DNA of 64,000 nucleotides from contig NZ_JH993797.1 in NCBI RefSeq assembly GCF_000316115.1, positions 8,033,961 through 8,097,960 on the forward strand, written 5' to 3'. A program made the position numbers and the translations under genes. Positions 45,105 through 52,790 of the stretch are shown piece after piece. The notes under the pieces are model-generated. The model was not told the origin of the DNA and did not search any database. It worked only from the letters and a program-made list of their open reading frames with translations. The number at the start of each line of letters is the position of its first letter. The first letter of the stretch is position 1. Source of the DNA: Leptolyngbya sp. PCC 7375 (lineage in GTDB: Bacteria; Cyanobacteriota; Cyanobacteriia; Phormidesmidales; Phormidesmidaceae).

Positions 45105-45356
45105 TCTATGGGAACAGGTTTCAACATTGCGAACAACAATCTGTTCGGCCTCTTTGCGGCGAATGGCCACTTCCGTAGTCGCACCGACGCGAATATGGAG
45201 GGGACCGCCAAAGCCCACTTTGCGGAGCACTCTCACTGAACTATCCACAATGATTCCTAGCCCAGCTAGACGGTGAACAAAGGCCTGATTGTTTTGTCCA
45301 GAACTTACTTGATCAACAACGGCCAACTCACCACGTTGTAATTCGGATAACACCAT
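45099..45356 (-). CDS. feoA: FeoA family protein
   Basis: About 85 residues from the ATG at 45356 (45383 would add 9). The SH3-like FeoA core is visible: LSELQRGELAVVDQV, FVHRLAGLGIIVDSSVRV, GGPLHIRVGATTEVAIRRKEA, with the usual hydrophobic spacing. FeoA is thought to modulate the FeoB G domain. It is transcribed with feoB on the minus strand, 86 bases upstream. Its last codons lie in the 11-bp repeat array. Confidence 0.9.
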   Translation of the reverse strand: MVLSELQRGELAVVDQVSSGQNNQAFVHRLAGLGIIVDSSVRVLRKVGFGGPLHIRVGATTEVAIRRKEAEQIVVRNVETCSHRT

Positions 45357-45465
45357 AATCCGTTTAATAGTAATTATTTTCATTAATTATGGCAGAAAAG
45401 CGAGTGAAATGATCCGTTACTGAATGGATAAAAATCATTGTGAGAGAACAAATCACACGTTTTCT

Positions 45466-45668
45466 CCTGATTAGGCAGCAGCGTCATCAGGGGTCTTAGG
45501 GGATTACACAAAATGTAACTGTCCCAGAGATACCGTTGGCTGAGCGGCGTCGAAGCCAATGCCTCTTCCCCTGATTAGGCAGCAGCGTCATCAGGGGTCT
45601 TAGGGGATTGCACAAAATGTAACTGTCCCAGAGATACCCGTTGGCTGAGCGCAGTCGAAGCCAATGCC
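45466..45668. repeat. Tandem duplication of a ~100-bp non-coding unit
   Basis: 45466-45563 and 45570-45668 are nearly identical (CCTGATTAGGCAGCAGCGTC ... GTCGAAGCCAATGCC), differing by a few substitutions and one base. The unit contains AGCGTCATCAGGGG and no open frame. Part of the intergenic region 45384-45933, which otherwise holds the feoA promoter and one dispersed repeat. Confidence 0.85.
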
Positions 45669-45774
45669 AACGACTTCGCTCAGGGGACGCTTACCACAAA
45701 ATAAAGTCCCAGGTTGGGGCTGTAGATGGGTGGATGAGTGATGGGGTAACGGGGGAATTATTTAAGCGCGGGAG

Positions 45775-45881
45775 CCTTAGGGATCAGGATTTTATAAGAT
45801 CCAAAAATGTTGTCTGCAGAGGCGTTCCATGGAACGCCTGTACGACAAAAGATAAGAGCTAATTGAATCCTCATTCCTTAG
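45775..45881. repeat. MITE-like dispersed repeat, copy A
   Basis: About 105 bases with imperfect terminal inverted repeats (CTTAGGGATCAGGATT at the left, reverse complement of AATCCTCATTCCTTAG at the right) and an internal perfect 18-bp palindrome GGCGTTCCATGGAACGCC at 45821-45838. Related to sequences at 48866-48915 and 52095-52197. No transposase. Confidence 0.7.
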
Positions 45882-45933
45882 TAAACTTGAAGCGAGATCT
45901 AAAATCTAATCTTGTCACAAAAGCTGCGACGAC

Positions 45934-46716
45934 CTATCGCTTGATCAGAACAAAAATTGCTACAGCGAGAACAAAATAGCCAAATCCCTTTTGTAATTGC
46001 CTGGCATTAATAAATTGAGTCAGGTAGGAGCCTGCAACTGTGCCAATGCCTGCCGCTAAGGTAAAGGAACTTACTAAAGCCCAATCCACACTCACCTGGT
46101 TTAAGTAGCCCAAAAAACCTGTCGCTGAATTCGCGGCAATAATTAACAAGGAGGTGCCGATGGCTTCTTTCATAGGCATGCTGCCCAGTAATACTAAGGC
46201 GGGGATAATCATGAAACCACCCCCCACACCAACAAATCCAGTGAGCACCCCCACGCCGATCCCCTCTACAGGTATCAAGAGCCAATGATGACCATGGTCT
46301 TTTTCTATGGCATTATCGATAGCCATTCCAGCATGGGCTAAAGCCGATTTCGAATGGCTTTGGCGAATCATTAAAGTACTCGCAATCACCATGACCACGC
46401 CAAAACAAATTAGCTGAAAGCTACCCGTAACAAAAGGTAAACTCGCCATACGAGCCCCTATGTATGCGCCGAGCATAGCGGCTGGTGTAAAAATTACGGC
46501 TATCTTCAGGTTGACATTACCCTGACGCCAATGGGGAATAGCCCCCATCAGACTCACAGTGCCCACAATGACGAGACTCATTGCGATCGCACCCTTAGAC
46601 CCCAAACCCATGACATACACCAGAATAGGCACTGCCAGGATAGAACCGCCACCTCCAATCAGACCCAAACTCAGACCAATGCAGACCGCTAAGAGATGAC
46701 CAATCAACCAAATCAT
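45934..46716 (-). CDS. TauE/SafE-family sulfite/sulfur anion exporter
   Basis: 260 residues, about eight membrane segments with two related halves, each carrying a Gly-rich loop (LGLIGGGGSILAVPILVYVM and LTGFVGVGGGFMIIPALVLL), the hallmark of the TauE/SafE family. It starts 33 bases after the persulfide dioxygenase stop, so the two form an operon. That pairing suggests it exports sulfite, the product of persulfide oxidation. Confidence 0.9.
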   Translation of the reverse strand: MIWLIGHLLAVCIGLSLGLIGGGGSILAVPILVYVMGLGSKGAIAMSLVIVGTVSLMGAIPHWRQGNVNLKIAVIFTPAAMLGAYIGARMASLPFVTGSFQLICFGVVMVIASTLMIRQSHSKSALAHAGMAIDNAIEKDHGHHWLLIPVEGIGVGVLTGFVGVGGGFMIIPALVLLGSMPMKEAIGTSLLIIAANSATGFLGYLNQVSVDWALVSSFTLAAGIGTVAGSYLTQFINARQLQKGFGYFVLAVAIFVLIKR

Positions 46717-46749
46717 TAATCAGGAAGTTCCTTTATATCAACAGCAATG

Positions 46750-47451
46750 TCATGGTGTAACAACAACTTTGCCACATTGCTCATTGGCGGGAACCGCTTC
46801 CATAATTCTTTTAGGATTAGGTAAGTGGAGATTATTCATAAACTGGATGAAGCTGGCCCGATCTTTGCCAACGAACCGGGGATTAAAGCGTTTCTCTTCA
46901 CCAATCGTAGAGACCGTCTGACCTTGATAGTCATGGCCTGGATAAACGAGCGTCTCGTCTGGTAACGTGAACAATCGCTGGGTCACATGGTCGTAGAGTG
47001 TACCGGCATCACCACTCTGAAAATCCGTACGTCCACAGCCGCGAATAAATAAGGCATCCCCCGTCAACACATGGGTGCCATTCACCTGATACGACATATG
47101 GCTATCCGTGTGACCATGGGTTTCAATTGCTTGAATATTAACATTGCCAACCCTCAGGATCTCTCCATGCTGGAGATAGCGGCTGGCACAGGCTACATTG
47201 GCATTCTGGGGGACGACCCCTTCGCATTCAGTTAACTCTCGCAGCCTACCCGTGCCTGTTATATGGTCAGCATGGATATGGGTCTCTAAGCAATATTTCA
47301 GTACCAATTCTAATTCATTCAGGAGTCTATAATCACGGTCTACTTGCTCTAGGACTGGATCAACGAGCGCCGCCTCTCGGGTCACTAAATCTGCAATCAA
47401 ATAGGTATAGGTCCAAGTTGCTCGATCAAACAACTGACGAAACAGCATCAT
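46750..47451 (-). CDS. Persulfide dioxygenase (ETHE1/Blh-like)
   Basis: 233 residues, AAGGAG before the start. Metallo-beta-lactamase fold with ETHE1 features: iron ligands in THIHADH, HGHTDSHMSY and LVYPGHDY, plus GDALFIRGCGRTDFQ with the conserved Arg and Asp used for glutathione persulfide. It oxidises glutathione persulfide to sulfite with O2, removing the toxic product of SQR. It lacks a fused rhodanese domain, but two separate rhodaneses lie in the island. Followed directly by the TauE exporter. Confidence 0.92.
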   Translation of the reverse strand: MMLFRQLFDRATWTYTYLIADLVTREAALVDPVLEQVDRDYRLLNELELVLKYCLETHIHADHITGTGRLRELTECEGVVPQNANVACASRYLQHGEILRVGNVNIQAIETHGHTDSHMSYQVNGTHVLTGDALFIRGCGRTDFQSGDAGTLYDHVTQRLFTLPDETLVYPGHDYQGQTVSTIGEEKRFNPRFVGKDRASFIQFMNNLHLPNPKRIMEAVPANEQCGKVVVTP

Positions 47452-47507
47452 TTTCTCCTTATTTTGCTTGCAAAAATATTTAGAAAAGCGACGACAACAT
47501 CCCAGGG

Positions 47508-47582
47508 CTAGACATCACCAATAACAAACAGGATCGCAAAGACAACTACTAAAGAAAAAAATGCAAGGTACACTTGAACCAT
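47508..47582 (-). CDS. Possible 24-residue hydrophobic peptide upstream of persulfide dioxygenase
   Basis: ATG at 47582 to TAG at 47508, encoding one membrane-length helix (MVQVYLAFFSLVVVFAILFV, then IGDV). There is no clear ribosome-binding site. Its position 57 bases upstream of the dioxygenase and its purely hydrophobic make-up recall the small single-helix subunits of photosynthetic or oxidase complexes, but it matches none that I know. Could be chance. Confidence 0.3.
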   Translation of the reverse strand: MVQVYLAFFSLVVVFAILFVIGDV

Positions 47583-47615
47583 GTTATTAGCACCGACTTG
47601 GTCCAGAGAAATAAA

Positions 47616-47651
47616 CGCATACGATTGATCTATTAAAATCAATCGTATGCG
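47616..47651 (-). terminator. 14-bp perfect inverted repeat, probable terminator
   Basis: CGCATACGATTGAT (47616-47629) and its exact reverse complement (47638-47651) around 8 bases. Read on the minus strand, the stem is followed by TTTATTT, and it lies 86 bases past the nitronate monooxygenase stop. An operator for the dioxygenase operon is the alternative. ATATATCATCATATAG just beyond (about 47657-47672) loosely resembles the island operator. Confidence 0.6.
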
Positions 47652-47736
47652 AAAGAATATATCATCATATAGTAATTTAATCAAATATTAAGCATTTAAT
47701 GTGTTCGGCAGCGACAAAGTATCCGAGCAGGGGGCG

Positions 47737-48852
47737 TCAAGTCAACTGAACGGGTGCCGGTGTCATCAATTCTTGCATGATCTCAGCAACGGACATCATG
47801 CGTGTCGCTCTACCCGCATTCGTCCCGGCAAAAATTAACCCGTTTTCAATATCACCCCGAGAGGCTCGATCCAGGGCTCGTATAATGCAATAGGTCTCGC
47901 GCTGATCCCGAAATTTACAGCTCTTGAGACAATTAGCGAGGCATTTCCCTCGAGGATTGGGGGTGCCGGCCATAATTTTTTCGGCAAAGGGGTTGAGTAA
48001 AGCTCGCCCTGGTAAGCCCACCGGACTAGGCACGAGCCTCACATCGTCTGGGCTGGCATTGAGGTGAAATTCCTTGTAACGACGGTCAGCGTCACATTCA
48101 TGGGTGGTGATAAAACGAGTGCCAATTTGTACGCCATCGGCCCCCAGAGCCAGAGCCTGAACGATATCACGTTGGTCCCAAATGCCACCAGCGGCAATCA
48201 CAGGCATGGGAGTCTCAAACTCGTCTTTTAGGTAAGCAACCAGGGCGGGAATGACAGCTGTTGCTGCCCACTCAGGATCGTTCAGGGTGTCCTCCGTAGC
48301 CCCCAGATGGCCACCCGCCAACTGAGGATCTTCCACGATAAACGCATCGGGCAAGCGGCCTTGCTGCCGTTGCCATTTACGACAAATCAATTTGGCGGCA
48401 CGAACGCTAGAGACAATGGGGACCAGCGCCACTTCTGGATGATCCTGGGTATAGGTCGGTAATTGCAACGGCAAACCAGCTCCGGCAACAATGACGTTAG
48501 CACCGTTCTCAACAGCGGCACGCACCAACAGGTGGTATTCACGGGCGGCCACCATGATATTAACCCCGATAATCCCAGTCGGACTCAGGCGGCGAGCGGT
48601 GTTTAATTCATCGATTAAGGCCAATCGACTGGCGGTTAGAAATTGCTGGTGACGCTTTTTAGGATTGGGTTCATCGGCATCGAAATAGGGAGAATTAATC
48701 CCTAACCCTGAGGCTGAAATGGTGCCGATACCCCCTTCGTTGGCAACTGCAGAGGCTAATGAAGCACATGAAATCCGCACACCCATACCCCCCTGAATAA
48801 TGGGATAACGAGCGATGTATGAACCAATTTGAAGAGAAGGAAATACTGTCAT
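47737..48852 (-). CDS. Nitronate monooxygenase-family flavoprotein
   Basis: 371 residues, TIM-barrel FMN enzyme: IQGGMGVRISCASLASAVAN, IGVNIMVAAREYHLLVRAAV, IVAGAGLPLQL, EDPQLAGGHLGATEDT, VIAAGGIWDQRDIVQALALG and ADGVQIGTRFITTHECDA. The C-terminal region has a Cys cluster (CLANCLKSCKFRDQRETYC) that could bind a metal or Fe-S cluster, not typical of all family members. Family activities include oxidation of propionate 3-nitronate and enoyl reduction. No clear functional link to its neighbours. Confidence 0.88.
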   Translation of the reverse strand: MTVFPSLQIGSYIARYPIIQGGMGVRISCASLASAVANEGGIGTISASGLGINSPYFDADEPNPKKRHQQFLTASRLALIDELNTARRLSPTGIIGVNIMVAAREYHLLVRAAVENGANVIVAGAGLPLQLPTYTQDHPEVALVPIVSSVRAAKLICRKWQRQQGRLPDAFIVEDPQLAGGHLGATEDTLNDPEWAATAVIPALVAYLKDEFETPMPVIAAGGIWDQRDIVQALALGADGVQIGTRFITTHECDADRRYKEFHLNASPDDVRLVPSPVGLPGRALLNPFAEKIMAGTPNPRGKCLANCLKSCKFRDQRETYCIIRALDRASRGDIENGLIFAGTNAGRATRMMSVAEIMQELMTPAPVQLT

Positions 48853-48865
48853 CGGTTTAGTGTTA

Positions 48866-48915
48866 TTGGCTAAGGGATAAGGATTTTATCAGATCCAAAA
48901 ATTGATGCTGGAGAG
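48866..48915. repeat. MITE-like dispersed repeat, partial copy B
   Basis: GGCTAAGGGATAAGGATTTT...AGATCCAAAAA...GAGAGACG matches the left half of copy A at 45775. The right end is missing. It lies in the 220-base gap upstream of the nitronate monooxygenase and downstream of bchE. Confidence 0.55.
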
Positions 48916-49072
48916 ACGTGGAGCCTAGGTAATTTTGGTTTCTATAAGGTCATTACCTAGATTACTTAGGCCCAGAGACTGCTGGTCTCGCTTTGGCCTA
49001 GGTGCACCTGATTAATCAGGGCCGATGGGATAGAAATCATGCACTTGAGGCCACACTAGAAGACTTGACTGA

Positions 49073-51064
49073 TCAGACTGTTGAAACTTCGGGATTCAGG
49101 ACGATCTCCTCGGATTGGAATGCGTGAATGGTCTGGGCCAGATGCTCCATTGAGCTGCCGTGTGGGCTATAGGCGACTTTCACGGAGTCAATATCTGGCA
49201 AAGATTCAGGGGTATCTGTCAAGATCAGCAGCCGGAAAGGTTGGCAGCTATTTTGTTGCTGAACCCGTTGTATAAACTCTGGGAGGGACATATCTGGCAG
49301 CGGATCGGAGACGATGACGATGTCAACAACGATGGAGTCTAACAATATCAGCCCAGTTTCACCGTTGGTGGCTTCACTGGCAATTTCGATGTCGGCTTGC
49401 GATCGCAAGCCCTTCCGCAAAGCAATGCGAGCCGCTTCATCCCCATCCACAATCACCACTTGCACATCGTCTATGGCATCGTTGGCAGGCTCATTAGCCT
49501 CCGCTACGGTGTTGGGTGCGCCACAGGCCGAAACGTCACCCGCGAACTCAACATCTGCCAGTTTGGCTGCCTTAAGCCGAATCATATCTTCAGCAGAGAG
49601 AATGCGAGATTGGTCAAAGCCCAGCTCAATCTCTGCTTGCATCCCCTTCCGCTTCACCCGTTTGAGATTATAGAAACGCTGATTGAGGGTGGTTTGTACA
49701 AATGCCCACAGACATCCCAACAAGTAGCGCCGCTTGAAAGCATCACGGGTAAACCAATATTCCAAAAACTTCCAGCCATAAAAGCGAGCATAGTTACGTA
49801 AAACCCCCTTCAGCACCGCTTCTCGCGTCATATTGTCGGGCTTGATAATGGGCGTCACAAAGTTGTAGTGAGAAAAGTCTCGCACTTCGACCTTATCTTC
49901 GAGATCTTGAAACAGTTCCGCAAACGGCCAGGGCGTAAACATATTCCAATTGGTCATGTCTGACTTCCAGTCCCGAGTCATGCGGTAAGTTTCTTCAATG
50001 GTCTCAGGGGTTTCATTCGAGAGGCCCATAATGAACTGCACCTCCGCCACAATGCCATTGTCCCGTAGTAGTTTTACCGCCCGTTTATTATCGGCAATGG
50101 TGGTTTCCTTACGAAAGACATCGAGGTTCAATTGGGCTGCTGCTTCTGTCCCCAGCGATACATGGACCAGACCGGCTTTCCGATACAGCGGCAGTTCGGC
50201 CTCATCTCGCAAGATATCGGTCACCCGAGTATTAATGCCCCAATGAATGCCCAGGTTGCGATCTACCAATTCTTCACACAGGCTGACAAATCGAGCCTTA
50301 CTAATGGTGGGCTCTTCATCGGCCAGGATGAAAAATCCTATATTGTGTTCTTTGACCAGATGCTCAATTTCATCCACAAATTGTTTGGGCTTCCGGGCCC
50401 GGTACTTCCGCCAGAACTTCCATTGGCAACAAAACCGACAGCGAAAAGGACAGCCCCTGGCAAAATTAGGCACGGCCACCCGCACATTTAGGGGCGTGTA
50501 GATGTACCGGTCCCAATCGAGCAAGCTCCAATCAGGGGAGAGCGTATTCAGATCACGAATCGGCGGATGGGCCGGTGTGACCACCACCTGACCGGCATCA
50601 TCTAAATAGGCCAGTCCCAAAATTGACTCACGGTCCTGATGGTCTCGGCCCTCGGTAATGGCTCGAACTAAGTTGACGCTAATTTCCTCCCCTTCTCCCC
50701 GAATGATGTAATCAACCCAGGGGGCTTCTTGCAACACCTCACGGTACATATAGGTGGGATGGATACCGCCCATAATTGCGATCGCATCAGGGCAAACAGA
50801 TTTAGCAATCCGCAGGGTGTCCTGGGATTTATAAATCATCGGCGTGATCGCTGTGGCCATAACAATATCAGGCTGATGCTCCTGAATCAGAACAGCCAGC
50901 GCCTCATCCTCGATGTAGTTAGTCATGGCATCAATAAAGCGGATGTCATCAAAGCCCGCTTGCTTTAAGGCTCCCCCAACGTAGGGCACCCAACTGGGCG
51001 GCCAGTTACCTGCAATTTCTGCCCCACCTGAATGGTAGTTGGGTTGAATCATAAGGATACGCAT
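49073..51064 (-). CDS. bchE: Anaerobic Mg-protoporphyrin IX monomethyl ester cyclase BchE, with C-terminal receiver-like domain
   Basis: 663 residues from the ATG at 51064 (AGGAGA upstream). N-terminal cobalamin-binding-type domain opening MRILMIQPNYHSGGAEIAGN, with IMGGIHPTYMYREVL and VDYIIRGEGE. Radical SAM domain with the cluster motif CPFRCRFCC at about residue 215, then GLVHVSLGTEAA and FIMGLSNETPETI. This is the O2-independent cyclase of chlorophyll synthesis, using B12 and SAM. Unusually, the last ~130 residues form a degenerate CheY/NarL-like receiver (VVIVDGDEAAR, phospho-Asp position in IVIVSDPLPDM, LILTDT), with the conserved Lys missing. Downstream of heme oxygenase on the same strand. 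Confidence 0.9.
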   Translation of the reverse strand: MRILMIQPNYHSGGAEIAGNWPPSWVPYVGGALKQAGFDDIRFIDAMTNYIEDEALAVLIQEHQPDIVMATAITPMIYKSQDTLRIAKSVCPDAIAIMGGIHPTYMYREVLQEAPWVDYIIRGEGEEISVNLVRAITEGRDHQDRESILGLAYLDDAGQVVVTPAHPPIRDLNTLSPDWSLLDWDRYIYTPLNVRVAVPNFARGCPFRCRFCCQWKFWRKYRARKPKQFVDEIEHLVKEHNIGFFILADEEPTISKARFVSLCEELVDRNLGIHWGINTRVTDILRDEAELPLYRKAGLVHVSLGTEAAAQLNLDVFRKETTIADNKRAVKLLRDNGIVAEVQFIMGLSNETPETIEETYRMTRDWKSDMTNWNMFTPWPFAELFQDLEDKVEVRDFSHYNFVTPIIKPDNMTREAVLKGVLRNYARFYGWKFLEYWFTRDAFKRRYLLGCLWAFVQTTLNQRFYNLKRVKRKGMQAEIELGFDQSRILSAEDMIRLKAAKLADVEFAGDVSACGAPNTVAEANEPANDAIDDVQVVIVDGDEAARIALRKGLRSQADIEIASEATNGETGLILLDSIVVDIVIVSDPLPDMSLPEFIQRVQQQNSCQPFRLLILTDTPESLPDIDSVKVAYSPHGSSMEHLAQTIHAFQSEEIVLNPEVSTV

Positions 51065-51227
51065 ACAGGGTTCTCCTGATATCAAAAGGGTGCAGTGATG
51101 GTGAAAGACAAGCAAACCAACTGAGAGAATTGACGAATTGTGTGATCTCTCAAATAGGTATCGAACACGACGGCAATGTTTCGTGGGTTTGAAGCAAAGA
51201 TTTCATAGTCCAAGGAGATCCAGGGGC

Positions 51228-51253
51228 TAAAAAAATCCCCCGTAAGGGGGATT
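51228..51253 (-). terminator. Rho-independent terminator after heme oxygenase
   Basis: AATCCCCC / GGGGGATT pair around GTAA (51234-51253). On the minus strand the stem runs into a stretch of T (51233-51228). It lies 34 bases past the heme oxygenase stop, so bchE is either read through or has its own promoter at 51065-51227. Confidence 0.9.
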
Positions 51254-51286
51254 GGAGATTGATAAGAGTGGAGGAATTCTGAAGGA

Positions 51287-52045
51287 TTATTCTGCGGCTG
51301 CCATTTCAGCAGCCTGTTCAGACGAGCGATGGTGGTGTTCCGTACTACCTGGCTTATCCTGGCGAGTAATCAGATCAAAGACATGATCGCCGATGGCGTC
51401 TTTCACCAATGGCTCCAGCTCATGCATTACATTGTGATTGAGCCGAAACGCTAGGTTGGCTTCATCCACAATTTGACGTGCCAGGCTCTTTTCAATCGGT
51501 AAGGAATTGAGGGTATTGCGATATTTTTCCTTAAAGGCTCGTCGAGCTGCCACCGTTGGGATCTCGACAAATTCATAGAAAGCTGTCCCCACACCGTCTG
51601 ACAAGTCTAGGGCTGAGCGAGTGATTGCCTTTAAGCTTTGTCCCCCAGAGAGATCACCCATATAACGGACATAGGCATGGGCGATCAGCAACGCAGGATT
51701 CTGGTCAGATAGCTCCCGAATGCGTTCCACATAACGCTGTCCTTCAGGAGAGGCCGTAATTTGGTTACGCCAATTGTCCCCATAATAAAAGGCGAGATCT
51801 TTTTCCAACTGAGGCACCCGATCTAATAAAGGAAAATACATGGCACCCATGACAGAATGTTGAGCATGGCGGCGCATTTCTTCTTCTAAGGCACTATAAA
51901 CAAAGTATAGGTTAGCCATCAATTGACGAAAGGGTTCCCTTTCAACAATCCCTTTGAGAAAACATTTCATAAACGCCGTATTTTCGGCCAGAGTATGAGA
52001 CTTTTGAGTTCCTTCTCGCAAGCAAGATGCTAAATTATGGTCCAT
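51287..52045 (-). CDS. ho: Heme oxygenase (biliverdin-producing), probably the low-oxygen isozyme
   Basis: 252 residues. Proximal His17 in REGTQKSHTLAENTAF, the distal helix YVRYMGDLSGGQSLKAI, and FKEKYRNTLNSLPI, all typical of cyanobacterial HO. The tail (residues about 235-252, Glu/His/Ala-rich) is variable. It opens heme to biliverdin for phycobilins using O2 and ferredoxin. Cyanobacteria often carry a second HO in a low-O2-induced cluster with an alternative cyclase, and here it sits directly upstream of bchE. Confidence 0.94.
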   Translation of the reverse strand: MDHNLASCLREGTQKSHTLAENTAFMKCFLKGIVEREPFRQLMANLYFVYSALEEEMRRHAQHSVMGAMYFPLLDRVPQLEKDLAFYYGDNWRNQITASPEGQRYVERIRELSDQNPALLIAHAYVRYMGDLSGGQSLKAITRSALDLSDGVGTAFYEFVEIPTVAARRAFKEKYRNTLNSLPIEKSLARQIVDEANLAFRLNHNVMHELEPLVKDAIGDHVFDLITRQDKPGSTEHHHRSSEQAAEMAAAE

Positions 52046-52094
52046 TGTAACTACCTCAAACAGTCAATATTGATTCAGCGGAGACAATCTTTGT

Positions 52095-52197
52095 TAAGGA
52101 ATAAGGCTTGTATAAGATCCCCAAAAGGGTCTGAAGAGACGTTCTATCGCAACCTGTACGACAAAAAGTAAACCTGGTTAAATCCTCATTCCTAAGA
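52095..52197. repeat. MITE-like dispersed repeat, copy C
   Basis: TTAAGGAATAAGG ... TATAAGATCC ... AGAGACGTTC ... CTGTACGACAAAA ... AAATCCTCATTCCTAA, matching copy A at 45775 with terminal inverted repeats. The internal palindrome is degraded here. It lies just upstream of heme oxygenase. Confidence 0.65.
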
Positions 52198-52504
52198 ACG
52201 AGGGGAAGAGAAAAGGCAAGAGACACTATGGGTTGAGTCTGTTCAGGAGCTAGGAGCCCTCCTGCTCATCTCTACATGATTGGAGATACCTATTATGTTC
52301 CCTTGCCACATAGCTTGATAATCACATCAAGGTGTGAGATTCCCGTGTACTCAATCTTGAGACTTGAGAAAGAGATTAGTCAGCTCAGCCTCTGGGGTAT
52401 CGGCTGCAGACCCATAGCCATATAACCCATCCCTGGCGATAGAGCTAAAACTCCCGTGCACGCTCACCGTAGGGCCTATCTTGATGGCGTCTCACCATTT
52501 TGGA

Positions 52505-52645
52505 TTACTTGGGTACGGCCACCAGCACCGCCATCACGTTGCCAGTTATCTGCTTGAATTTTGTCTGGCCGTCTAATTGCCCTAGGGCAGAATCAGCGGC
52601 AGGCACAGCTGCCTTAGCATGCAATAGGTTGACTGGAGGACTCAT
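52505..52645 (-). CDS. Possible 46-residue leader peptide upstream of heme oxygenase
   Basis: ATG at 52645 to TAA at 52505. The peptide begins MSPPVNLLHAKAAVPAADSA and continues GQLDGQTKFKQITGNVMAVL. It has a protein-like composition but no ribosome-binding site and no family match I can make. It is preceded by an operator-like dyad at 52686-52711. The remaining gap 52046-52790 contains no other gene I can support. Confidence 0.3.
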   Translation of the reverse strand: MSPPVNLLHAKAAVPAADSALGQLDGQTKFKQITGNVMAVLVAVPK

Positions 52646-52685
52646 GGGTCAAATCTTTCTCAAATGGGTTTAACTTTAATCACTC

Positions 52686-52711
52686 TATAGTTATGAAGTA
52701 TTTTGACTATA
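52686..52711 (-). promoter_or_regulatory. Operator-like dyad upstream of heme oxygenase region
   Basis: TATAGT (52686-52691) and ACTATA (52706-52711) form an inverted repeat with 14 bases between; on the minus strand the sequence continues ATAGAGTGATTAAAG, like the TATAGTGATTAAG following the dyad at 39510. A weak member of the proposed operator family. Confidence 0.35.
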
Positions 52712-52790
52712 TCATTTTTTCAAAACTTTACCTTTTTGAGGTGTTTTCTGTATGGGTGACGATCGTCAAATCATAGTTATCTAGAGGGGG

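Noticed and set aside
45466..45668. CRISPR-like repeat array.
   Set aside because: Only two long units with a 6-base spacing and no cas genes.
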